From contig JAPTHN010000003.1 of assembly GCA_026936325.1 (NCBI GenBank), positions 62,585,192-62,649,191 of the forward strand: a stretch of 64,000 nucleotides of DNA. The letters are read 5' to 3'. This DNA is from Platynereis dumerilii. Taxonomy: Eukaryota; Annelida; Polychaeta; Phyllodocida; Nereididae. Made by a program: the position numbers and the translations under genes. How positions within the stretch are numbered: position 1 is the stretch's first letter; the number at the start of each line of letters is the position of its first letter. This document shows, in pieces, positions 12,480 through 23,237 of the stretch. Under the pieces are notes generated by a model, which was given only the letters and a program-made list of their open reading frames with translations, did no database searches and had not been told where the DNA came from.

Positions 12480-15027
12480 AAGTTTCTAGTGTACAAGATG
12501 AACCAAAATACCTGCATAAAATATATCTGCCCAATTTCTCCTTCTCTTAGATTCTACATAATGCTGTTTGCACGAATCGCACAATAACTTAATGTATCTG
12601 TGACAGTTATGAAATGCAAAATTGTAAAATTGTGAAACATGCTATTTGACCAAAAGGGTTGAAGCAAAATAGAGTTTTCAACTGTGCTTCAAATGCAACT
12701 ATCAGTCAAAGCGCGAGTGGAGTTGACTTTTGATGTGTTGATCAATTCAATTACTGAGAGGCAAAGCAGCACACCTTAGCACAAAGCTAAAGCACAAAGT
12801 CCCCCACTCATGCACTGAAAATGAAAAAATAGACCAGAAAAACAACAAGCAAATGTGTCTCGTCCCACACAATACAACTTTGGGAGCTAAAAACGATCCT
12901 GATAATCACCACTAGGAAATTGAGGTCATGACAACAGAAGATCAATAACACTCAGTGACGTTTGCACCGATTGTTCAATTGTCTATCACCAATTCATGAC
13001 TGCTCTGCTTCCTTTGCCTGTTTTTCTCTCTACCCATTCTTCTTCCGTTTTAGTCATTTTTAATATTTCTTGTGGTCCTCCATCTCACATTCAATCAATA
13101 GTCCACAAACAATTTCTGAAAGCAGTGAGTGCTTGTTCTCTCAGTGAACTCTCTTCAGTCTCAATAAATGAGTCAGTGGTTATTTACACAATAGTGTCAC
13201 TGTCGCTATGGAAGTAAAATATTCAAATTGTTTAATGTAGATATTACTTTCTCAAAACTATTTCTAATAGTTGATGCTTTGAAAGATGCAGTGGTACTGG
13301 CACTGCTGGTAGCTGCATCATAATTCTATGGAATTATCAGAGCGTCCTAATTCATATATTTATGTGAATAATATCAGCTAAATGCCATTGATTACTGATA
13401 TAAAATCTTGACAAATCGACCAAAAAAAACAATTAATGGATAATAAAACGCTTGATGGATTTGGGGTTAGGCTCATCATCATCGCATTTGTAGTCGTCAA
13501 ATAATAAGAATTTCACAGCATTTTTGGTAAATGGAAATAAATCTCAAGTTCTTTATAAAGACCATACTGAAATTCATTGATGGTTAAACCAGTTCTAATG
13601 AGCTTTAATTTGTTTCCAAGCACCTAATTTTACCTTGATGTCACAAATGTAACTTCCCTTTGACATCAATGATATCATAGACTTCCACAAATAGGCTGAT
13701 GACAATCAGTAACTGCTAGCCACAGTACTGGCAGCTTAAATTTATGCAGCCCTCGAAGAAAAACTCTATGGGTAATTACATTGTATGAGCAGCTTTTTAC
13801 TACTCAATTTCAATAATTACCCATAATTTGAGTATTTCACAGGTAATTATATTGCAGTCATTGTTGGCTAATTGTGCTGCAAGGAGCATTTAAGAAGAAT
13901 TTCAAATAATAATTGAATGGTAATTATGTGTAATTAAAAAATGGTTCCTTCAAAATGACTAACAGGAGGAAAAAGACCTGCTTAGATAATTAAACAGTTG
14001 CTCATGACAGCAAGTACACACCACAGTGATTTTCCCATCGACGACATGTTAAAGTTGTCTCATGGTATTGGCTATAACAGAACTGATGTTGCACAAATGA
14101 TAGAAAAAATGCTTGTATCATACAGTTGAGGTTGCCTTCTACATGTACTATCCTGACAGTTGATTTGGAATGGTATTATGCTAGCTTCATTTCAATAAGG
14201 CAGGCAATTACCGCGAGACATACTTAACATGACAATTTAATAGCAAATCATTGGTGAGGAGGGGGCACTTACTTATACTTTCAAGAGCAACTGTAGAAGC
14301 TAAAGTAAGACAATCAATAATGAGACCAACAGAAATTTTTTTCTCTCGGTATTTGTGTTGCAGGCAACAGCAATAACTTAATTTGAAAAGGCGAAATCCT
14401 CAAATATTTGTTTCTGAATCGAACAACACCATGTTAAGAAATAACCCGAAAAAGCCGAAAATATTTTTTCATGACTGCCCAGAAAAACATGAACTTATTT
14501 CACTGATACAGGAAAAGAAATAATTTATTTAAAAAAAGAATCAATCCTACCACCCTGGACTTCTAGTGGCTGTCCCTTAAATGTTCAGGTGAAATGTGTG
14601 TACAGGGCTCTCGAAGAATGATAGGCCTACTTATTGAATTGATTGTAAAGCTGTCATAATTCTAATAAATGGTTGTAAACTGAGAGTGAAATCCATACGC
14701 AACACACATTTTCTTTCGTGCTTGATAGTCCACAAAGAAAGCCTATACATCTCTATATACTTAACTTGTGCTGCCCAAATTTTTCAATTACTGCAAATTT
14801 CAGCAATTTAGTGCTTGGTCTACTTGCCAGTTATGTGCAATTCAGGAGTTTGTATTACTTTCCTTAGAAGTTCACCAAGCAGGCAGATAAATAAATGATG
14901 TATAGACTGTCAATTAGATAGTCAGATGATTAGACAGCAAGACTGATAGACAGCTAGACAGATAGATGGACAGACAGACAGACTAATAGATAGATTTCAT
15001 TAAGTTGCTTTTCTTTCCAATAGATTG
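12480..15027. other. No supported gene; simple-sequence stretch
   Basis: The sequence is AT-rich with many short inverted patches and no paired element ends. A degenerate GATA/GACA microsatellite lies at about 14880-15000 (GATAGATGGACAGACAGACA and variants). A frame at 12996-13217 begins with a hydrophobic stretch but has no splice or promoter context. Confidence 0.4.
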
Positions 15028-15308
15028 CAGGGGCACCCCATGATCTGTTATAAAAATCATCAGTTATGCAGCAGGCGCCCGGCTGGCTGGCAACTCTCAG
15101 CTAGGATGTTCAAAGCTGGCAAAGTTGTCAGCTGGGATCCAATTTTTGGCTGGGAGGTGCTTGGGCTGGCTGGCAACCCAGCTGGCAGCATAACAGATAT
15201 TTTCTCCCAGTTGCTTAAAAAATGAATCTAAGTGTCAAAAAAGATGTGCAGCCAGGAGCTTACACTGATATGGGCATTACATTAACACACTATCGTGAGG
15301 TGCCCCTG
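15028..15308. mobile_element. MITE with CAGGGGCACC ends
   Basis: The ends are CAGGGGCACCCCATGAT at the left and the complement of CAGGGGCACCTCACGAT at the right. The flanks TAGATTG and AGATTTTA suggest a decayed duplication. CAGGG termini are common in hAT elements. Inside are two GGCTGGCTGGCAAC units (about 15073 and 15163). There is no coding capacity. Confidence 0.65.
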
Positions 15309-15764
15309 AGATTTTAATGTAACTCACTACTGACAAGAAACTAAAGGTAGTTGCAGACCCTTTCGTAATACCATTTGTCTCATTGTTTATTCTGATTGCA
15401 GTGACTTGATTTCGTTAGATTAATGGGACTCAGTGAGATTGGCAGTCAAGATAGAATTAAGATTCCCCAGAGACCAGGTTGTCAATTGAGTCAAATTGAA
15501 GTCAAAGCAAAGTTGAATTACTCTTGGGGCTGAATTGAATCACTTGGACTGATTTGAGAGGTGGTTAGATAGTTTCTCAATTACTTATTTTTTCTCATTT
15601 TAATTTGTGTTAAGAAATTGTTTCAATTGTGTTTATGAAATTATGATTAAGCTATCAAGAAATTTAAAAAGAAAGCTGTGATTGAAAATGTTATTACTGT
15701 TAGTTGTGTTAGACAACTGGCTTGTAGTGTTCAAAGGTCATGAGAGATGGCTGAGAAAGTTGCT
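15309..15764. other. Unassigned AT-rich spacer
   Basis: Between two transposons, it contains repeated TTGAATTG/CTTGGACTGATTTGAG-like motifs but no feature I can support. Confidence 0.35.
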
Positions 15765-16548
15765 TTAAGGTGGCTCGCTACTCATGCAAAGTGGTAGTTA
15801 GCGCACATTCACGCGCAGCCAGGCAGGCCCTATCCATCGTAACGTCACCATTGCAGCTGAGCTCTGCTGACACTGTTCAGCATCTTTTTTTGATTCTGAG
15901 AATTCCACGAGTCGGCCGCTTCGTTTGCAATTTGCGCCACTTCTGTTTACAGCATTAGATGCGCAATGAAGAGGACTATATATAGCCGGAGTTTCAGCTT
16001 GATACTCGGAATAGAAAATTTTTACAGGCGATTTTCGACAAGCAGGTCTAATTTCTCAAAAATGACTTTGAGATATAAATAAATTTTTATATCAAAATCC
16101 ATCGCGGTAAGAAACCTTCTCTTATGCATTTTATTGTTCCTCACAACATTTGGAAATAAATGACAAAGAAATGAAAAATCCTATCTCGCCAATTTTTTTT
16201 AGCGCCATGGTTTATAAAAAAAGTTAAAATTGTCAAAATCAATATTTTGATTCCGAGCCCCTTGGAAAGCCCTTTAAACTAAATATATTTCTTTGAAATT
16301 GTAATCAGCTTTTCCATTGAAGTGTGTTCTTTAATTTCATGCTTCATTGAATAATATGGGATGCATGCCCACTGAATGACAGGGTAGGGGAAGCTTGGGA
16401 GAGTTGGGCCACTTTTTACATTCTTGCACCTCCTGCCAACATTAATGATAATATAAACATGCTTAATGCATGTATTGTATCTTGAAATATTTCAGAAAAA
16501 TATCTTTAGGTTTGCATTGATATGTGCCCAAGAACATATGAGCTACAG

Positions 16549-19387
16549 TAGGGCGCGGCTATTCCCCCTGATTCCTGAAAATATCACAGTATCTCACTGA
16601 CCCTAATTTTGGGAGTGAGGTTACTCATGAAGATAACAATTGCCAAGTTTTGTGAAATTTGAAGTATATTTAGAGGTTCCTCCTAGCACATGAAGTTTTG
16701 GGGAATTTTCGAATTTTCACACATTTTCGCGATGTTTGGCTGATTGGAAACTGCACCCTAGGCATGGAGCAGATATAAAATATTTTCTGAAATAAGTAAA
16801 AACATTGAATCCCAGAAGTACTGCATCAGTGAGAAACATTGTATTCAGTTGTATACTCCATACAGTTAAGTAATTAGACCACCATTAATCCACAAACCTA
16901 CTAACAGCAATTGTGAAAGGCATGGATTTTACACATCTTGCTCTGTAGCAGGTTAACTATGTCTGATTGGTTCATGATGTGTTAACAGCCAACAAGATTG
17001 ATATAAACTAGAACGCAGTAAGAAGTTCAGGAATTTATGCATATCAAAAAATCTGCATTCAATATGATCTCCTTGTTAATGATGAAAAATATCATTTTGT
17101 TCAAACGAAAGATAGGAAGATTACTTATTTCTTGAAGAAGAACCACTTTTCATCTTCATGCTTTCTGTTTTTGTTTTTTCTCCATAGGTAGGAATTTATA
17201 TAGGTTAATTTCACTCCTCACTTTTGAGTCTAATTTTACCTTCCAATGCCCATTGTTATCATGCTACACATATCTGGCAACTGATTTTTAATGGAATTTG
17301 GATTTATCCTGATGTCTTATGGAACTGCCAGGAATCTTGGCTTACAAAGTCTTTAACACTTATGGTTGCATGAATACTTGGAAGGCATGGCCCAGCCTCA
17401 TCAAATCCAAAACCAAACCTAGCCAAGTTTTTGGGGATCTCTGAGGAAAATCTGAGATAGCCAAGATGTTTGTCTTGGCCGAGAGTGGTCCATCCCTAGA
17501 TGAAGCAAAGGGTGATACAATTTCTGGAATAAGGTACCATAAGTGCATTTCCTAATAGCCTATTTAATTGATTTCAGTGTTTTGATATACCTTCTCAATC
17601 AAGGTAACATCACTTTTTGGAGCACTTATTGGATTGGGTAAGTGAATCACCATATACCACAATCGGTTGTGAAAAAGGCTGTCATATACCACAAACTGAG
17701 ATCATTTAATTTCATTTCAATGAAATTGATGATTTTTTAATGGTTTACCTGACTTTACCACCTTTAACTTTTTGACTCGTATAGGCGATATTCAAACTAA
17801 TTTTACTTCTAACACCCTTTACTTGCTTTAATCAGGGAAGATGATGTTACTGCCAATCCAGTCATGAGTAGGCCTGATTACACTATGAACAGAATTGTAT
17901 GAGAGAGCTTCCAACTTTAGTTCATCTTGCTGTATGTCATATAATGGACATCAATACCATCTTCATCAAGTACCAAAGAGAGTTTTTAACTAACTTTGAG
18001 AAAATACATGTGGCACATCATTGTACTGACCATCAGCATCATTACCAGAACTAAACAGCTGCATCTATAGCGGCCTCATCAGTTTCTCTTCTCTATTTCA
18101 GCCCTTGAATCAAATTCATCTCTTGTTCTTTTCATGTTACTTTCTCCTCTTCAGCAAAAATACATTTTAATCAGTATCAACTACCGTGGCAGTCATGTCA
18201 ACCATCATAGATCTAAACAAACTCTTACTCCTTGACCACTTTGTCCAAAACAACCTTAGGCCATAACTTGACAGCCTTGTCTAATAATGCTTTGAAATTT
18301 GCTATCTTTCAAGAGGATTTCCCTCATTTCTTCTTCATTTTGAAATTAAGAATAATGTTTTTTCTACTTTTCCATAAGAAGTTGTCAAACTTCATAGAAG
18401 GCTTCGTTGTATTTACTGTTTTTATGGCTTCATCTCTTAAAGTTGTCAAACTTTCCTGAGATGAATAAGTTATTTTTTTTATGTAATAAGCATAGCATCG
18501 TCTGTTTGTTCACAGGTAGTCTAGCACCATTGATGGTTTTTTGGTTTAGTTTCAAGGAGGAAGTATCTAGCATCTTACTTCGTAATAATTTACTGTTCTG
18601 GTCAAGTCAAAGTCAAGTCAAAGATCTTTTATTTTACAGGGGTTGCACAATCAGCTGATATCATAGCGTAGGACTGCCACTTGGGGTGGTATTTATTAAG
18701 TTTGTGAAAGACTGAAGATACTGCTACAGATGAATTTAGTAGTCAAAAAGCAGGCTTGTAATTTGAAATCCTAGACTGGCTGTTCAAATGCCAACAGGCC
18801 AGTCCAAACTAAAGACAGTGTCAAGACTGAGAGAACTTCGACGCTCTCAATCTTTCGATGGTAACTTAATATTGCTCATTATAACCAAATGAATTCAATG
18901 AAAAAGAAGTCTTCATGATTTAGATTGAGACCCCTGAGAGACAAATTATCATTGTGCCTTCAGAATTTATATTAGATTAAAGACAAATCAAAATATTGAA
19001 ACCCTTAAAATCTCAACATTTGTAAAGTTTATCAAAAAAATTGGCAGTATTTATCAAAAACTTTTGAGAATGTAAATGGAGTTTTAGATTATAATAGAAT
19101 AGCATTTCTTCCTCAGTTGTTGTCATAGTATGCATCTTCAAGTTTCTAGATTGCTACATGTTGACTAATATATTATTACTAGCCAAAAAATTAGCAAACA
19201 CCTTACACGAAAATTCTGTGATTTTGCAGTATTTTCACGAAATAACGATAATTTCAAGCTCTAGGAGGAACCTCTAAATGTTATTGGATTTTCCTAAAAT
19301 TTTGCATGGAGCCTTTTTTCATCTAACCTCACCCAGGAAAAAAGGGTCAGTCGGATCGGACTAAGTAAGGGGAATAGCCGCACCCTA
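16549..19387. mobile_element. Inner hAT-like element with 8-bp target duplication
   Basis: The ends are TAGGGCGCGGCTATTCCCC and the complement of TAGGGTGCGGCTATTCCCC. AGCTACAG is duplicated at 16541-16548 and 19388-19395. The 8-bp duplication and TAGGG termini are diagnostic of hAT. Looser similarity continues for about 200 bp inward, for example TTTAGAGGTTCCTCCTAG near both ends. The 2.8-kb interior has no long frame and holds a later LINE fragment near 18600, so it is non-autonomous or dead. It is the youngest of the three nested elements. Confidence 0.88.
18601..18690 (-). mobile_element. LINE 3' tail, minus strand
   Basis: Read on the minus strand, the sequence ends in GTAAAATAAAAGATC followed by TTTGACTTGAC repeated twice. 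This is the short tandem tail pattern of the other LINE ends in the window. It lies within the inner hAT element and so inserted after it. Confidence 0.45.
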
Positions 19388-20396
19388 AGCTACAGCCCTA
19401 TGAAAATTGGAAAAAATTTGGCCCTACTCTCCCCATCAAGTGGGAGACTTGGGCCAATCAGGAGGGAGACTTGGGTCATTGCAATATATCAGGTTCTGTA
19501 AAGCTGTACTTGAGGCCATATAATAATATTTTTAACCTGTACTGTGGTGGTCATAGAAGTCACTAATCCTGAATTGAGACCTCTTGCAACTCTAGTTTGC
19601 TGTCGGACTTAAGCCTCGGTTGATGGCCAAACTCTCCCCATCTAGATTTCCTGATATCTAATTTTATTAGACATGAATAATTATTAATGCCTAAAAATAT
19701 TCAATCTCTGTTGAAAATTGCTCTGGACAAGTTCTTTTGTCTTAATAAAAATAAATCTGGGTAAATGCAACACATGTGGGGAGAGTATTGGCACTGTCCC
19801 AACTCTCCCCCATTCGACCATTTTTCTCTAAATCCCAATTATGACAAAACCGGTTGTCTGATAATTTTCCAAAGTATGTTAATAACAACTTAATAGTCAA
19901 GCCTACCAAGCATGCCAAAGAAAATTATCTCAGTCCTTGTTGTCTGACAGAAAATAAAAAAACTCGTTACAAGGCTCAGGTTTTCCGTTTTTCATCAAGA
20001 TATGAATTTTCTTCTCTTTAAAGATCGTGACAAGCAAATTAGCCAGAAATGTTACATCAATTGAAAGATTTTGATTTTTATAAATTTTTGGTGGCTGCAG
20101 CTTTCTCAAAAAATGTTTAGTTTCCTCAAAAATCAGGTTGGCCCAACCCTCCCTGCGGCCCAACTCTCCCAAGCTTCCCCTAAAGTTCACAGTAAAAAAG
20201 TTAAAGAAAAAAATTGAGTTTTTCAGGTTTGTGTGAAATGACTTTCTTGTACATAACCTCAAATATTTTGAAAAAAAAGGCTGGTTGGGACCCCCTTTTT
20301 TTACATATCCTTCCTATAAACTATATTTTGGACCATTCTAAACTATTTTTAAAAAATCCTATCTTGGAAAGTTCATGAGTATCGAGCCACCTTAAG

Positions 20397-20595
20397 TGTC
20401 CTTGGTACAGTGGGTAGCATCCCCGCCTTGTACACATGAGGACGTGGGTTCAATCCCCGCTCCAGCCATGTCCAGAGGTTATCACTATAATGATTGGTAT
20501 GATTGCCGTTCAGTATAGTGAGCGCCGGTGAGCAGATTTATCTGGAATGGGCGCTATATAAAATCATACTATATTATTATATATTATTATTATTA
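20397..20595 (+). mobile_element. tRNA-derived SINE with L2-like tail
   Basis: The first 70 bases are tRNA-like: a TGGTACAGTGGGTAGCATC A-box region, then a GGTTCAATCCC B box at 20447-20457 and CTCCAGCCA. A body follows (GAGCGCCGGTGAGCAG at about 20520), and the 3' end is GGCGCTATATAAAATCATAC with an ATT-rich repeat tail to about 20595. The GCGCTATATAAA tail is of the type found in Deu-like SINEs moved by L2-clade LINEs. The LINE end at 51490-51600 has a matching GTGCTATACAAATTATTAT. It is not a functional tRNA gene, since the body extends far past the tRNA part and no acceptor stem pairs. Confidence 0.8.
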
Positions 20596-21128
20596 AATGC
20601 GGATGGAAGACTCACAATTTGCGGCATGTCATGGATGTGCCATGTGCGTATAAAAATATTTAAAGGTTTTTTAAATTGCTGAATTTATATTCTTTCAAGT
20701 ATCTTCACCCATTACCTTTATCCTCCTAAGACCCTGAACCCTTTTATCTCACACCATTTTGTTTTCTTTCAGTTTCAGTCTTTTTAATTGTTGACTACTA
20801 TTTGTAGCATCATTCAAGCAACATGTCAAAACTATTTGTTTTCTCCTGGACATGCATGACTGATTTTGATAATGTCAAGCAGTACAGGGAAGGATTTAAC
20901 AACTCCGTGCTTGATTGGGGAAAAACAAGGAATGATATCATGATGCATTGTTTTGATAGTTTGTGGCTGGTAATCTTCCCTGCAAGTTTGATATCCTTCC
21001 CTGGGTCCGTCACAGTTGTGGAATTTCACTGAAGATCTGCACTGAAAACAGACCTCGACAGGACAGGATAAGGTGTGGGATATGAATACATATTTGTGAG
21101 ACTGTGATATGGTGATGATCAACACACT
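20596..21128. other. No supported feature
   Basis: Overlapping frames occur on both strands at 20810-21125, none with splice signals or recognisable residues. I cannot assign a function. Confidence 0.35.
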
Positions 21129-22222
21129 AAACTAAATAGCGGGGAGGGAATCCGTCAGAATTGTGCACTTGGTGACAAGTTTTTGCAATTTGGCATGGTG
21201 TTTGATATGGCTAAGGGGATTTCAAAAACCACCGCACACAAAGTGGGAGTCCCCCCTGGTGGCCGGTATGCACAAAATCCAATATGGCCGCCGCGAAAAA
21301 CAAAAAAAGCCATATATTGGTCACTATTTGTTCTAAATTCAAGTGCAATACCTTATTTTCAATGTTTATGATAATGCCAAATCCGTTTCTGGGGTTGTTT
21401 TGGTTGTAAATTGTGATTTAATGGGTCTGTGGTACAGCTCCAGGTGATTTGTTGACAGATTTTTGTGTTTTTTGCCCTTCAAGGCTTAAACATATTTTTT
21501 GTGAGGTATTTGAATTTCAGTCAAGTTTGGAGATTATTTCCTCACTGAGTCCTCAGAGCTGAAAGCAAAGTCCAAACTATAACCTGTCTTGTTTAATTAG
21601 TGTCTTATCTTTTTAAGAACTCAACAATGAGGCAAACTGCTACGACTCTGCTGATGAGGCGTAAAACACAAACTCACTCACTCACTGCTATGACTCTCAT
21701 TTAGAAGATCATTGCATACTGTGCAACAATGTTAATTGAGATGTAATTCCTAAAAAAGACATTGACTCTCCTGAATAAATAAGCCATTATTGAACTTATT
21801 GACATGGCAACTATTATACCTCACTGAATATTTCACATCTGAAGTGAACATTCATCGCAGGCCCATGTCTGAACTGTCAACACTAGCATGACGCCTTCAG
21901 TTACTTAGAGCTGAAGGAGTAAAGGTAAATGGTAACTAGTGATCAAGGGCTTAGCACAAAATCATAATTGCTGCACAGCTACTTCTTTTTGTTATGATGG
22001 AAGTCAATAACAATATAATGTGCCAAAACAGGAGATTCTTTGTGGTTTTCTGACTTCCGACTACCTCCAGTGCATTAACAATGGGAGGTGCAAGACAGCC
22101 AACATACTATTGTAAAACCATCATGCAGTGACAGAGAACTTGCTTGTACCACATCAGACAGGTCAATCCAGTGTGGTACCCACTATTCTGATCTGACAGC
22201 ATGTCCAGCCCAACCACCAGTA

Positions 22223-22438
22223 CCAGATTGTATCATCGCTTAACACAGGTTAACCTAAAGTGGTTAATTCATTTTACTGACATGGTCTCAATGCTGAACA
22301 TGAGTTAGATAACTAATTTTAATTAACTGAACTCATGTTACAACAAGCCAAACGTTTTTGCCAATAACCTGGTGAGAAGATAAGTTATAGCAGTTAACCA
22401 CTTTAGGATAACCCGTGTTAAGTGTTCATACAATCCGG
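22223..22438. mobile_element. TA-flanked MITE inside the 4.5-kb element
   Basis: It has long TIRs of about 45 bp. The left begins CCAGATTGTATCATC and the right is the complement of CCGGATTGTATGAAC; both continue into CTTAACAC and CTAAAGTGGTTAA. TA flanks at 22221-22222 and 22439-22440. The interior is AT-rich and non-coding. Confidence 0.75.
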
Positions 22439-23094
22439 TACAGGAGTGAAATGTTGCTGAGTGACTGTTGTCAGATGAATACTGCACAACCTAGTGGCCA
22501 CTTTTGAATGTTACAAAAAGTGAAAGCTTATAAAAGCCTGCCTTCCTGTATCATTCAGGGAGATTCTGTCTCCCTTAGCTGTTCATAAGTACAAAGTTCT
22601 CCATCATGCATGTACGAGCTCTTCATTGTATGTGATGAGAATCAAGTTTGAGTCTTGCTGATTTATGGATTAATGCCAAAAGTGACAGATTGACTTAAGG
22701 AATACCTCTCCAATTACGCCATGAAGTCCAAACATTATCTGAGCACTATGACTTACTGAGGTCTCAGACTTAAATATCTAAAGGTTTGGTCATGGCTAAA
22801 CTTTATCAACAGTTCAAACTGGCCAAAATTATTGAAGAAAATGATTGGAAGTACTAGTAACTAGTAAAGTGCTGAAGAAGGCTTAGAAAATTGCCTTGCT
22901 GAGTAATATGATTTAAGTGCAATATCTTTTGTTATTTGAAAATGAAAGTTACTTTAATAATTAAATTAATAACCTAAATTGTTGAATTGTCATGGTTTGT
23001 TTAAATACCCTAATATACATATATTTTATTTTTTCAATTTACCAGTCATTTCCACTTCAATGTAATTAAGTAATATATTTATTAATTTTCCTTA

Positions 23095-23237
23095 AAGGTG
23101 GCCCTCTAGTAGCGACAAATACTTTTGTCTTGAGAGGGTCCCCTAGCTCTAAATTGTGTAATTATCTATATGCCATCAATGTAATTTTTCATTTTTAAGA
23201 GCAAATAAATTATGTGTCATTGTCATTGTCATTGTCA
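23095..23237 (+). mobile_element. LINE 3' end with GTCATT tail
   Basis: A hairpin of GGCCCTCTA with GAGAGGGTC encloses AGCGACAAATACTTTTGTCT, closely like the hairpin at 12329-12367. It is followed by GAGCAAATAAATTATGTGTC and a GTCATT tandem tail. It is a truncated copy without coding sequence. Confidence 0.6.

Larger units (their letters stand above)
16385..20182. mobile_element. Middle element of the nest, TA-flanked
   Basis: The ends are GGGGAAGCTTGGGAGAGTTG plus GGCC and the exact complement at the right, a perfect 24-bp TIR. TA lies at 16385-16386 and 20181-20182. The flanking TA suits IS630-Tc1-mariner or ISL2EU relatives. With the inner hAT copy removed it is about 0.95 kb. Internal degenerate copies of its own end (GGGAGACTTGGGCC at about 19441 and again about 19463) form subterminal repeats. 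Confidence 0.8.
15765..20395. mobile_element. Outer element of a three-deep nest, TTAA-flanked
   Basis: TTAAGGTGGCTCGCTACTCA starts at 15765, and its near-complement ends at 20395 (CATGAGTATCGAGCCACCTT then AA). TTAA at both ends suits piggyBac- or Kolobok-type insertion. Without the material inserted at 16385-20182 the element would be about 0.83 kb, too short for a transposase, so it is non-autonomous. It is the oldest of the three nested elements because the other two lie inside it. Confidence 0.75.

Noticed and set aside
20397-20468. A functional tRNA gene
   Set aside because: The B box is good, but no acceptor-stem pairing is seen and a SINE body and tail follow directly, so it is a tRNA-derived SINE.
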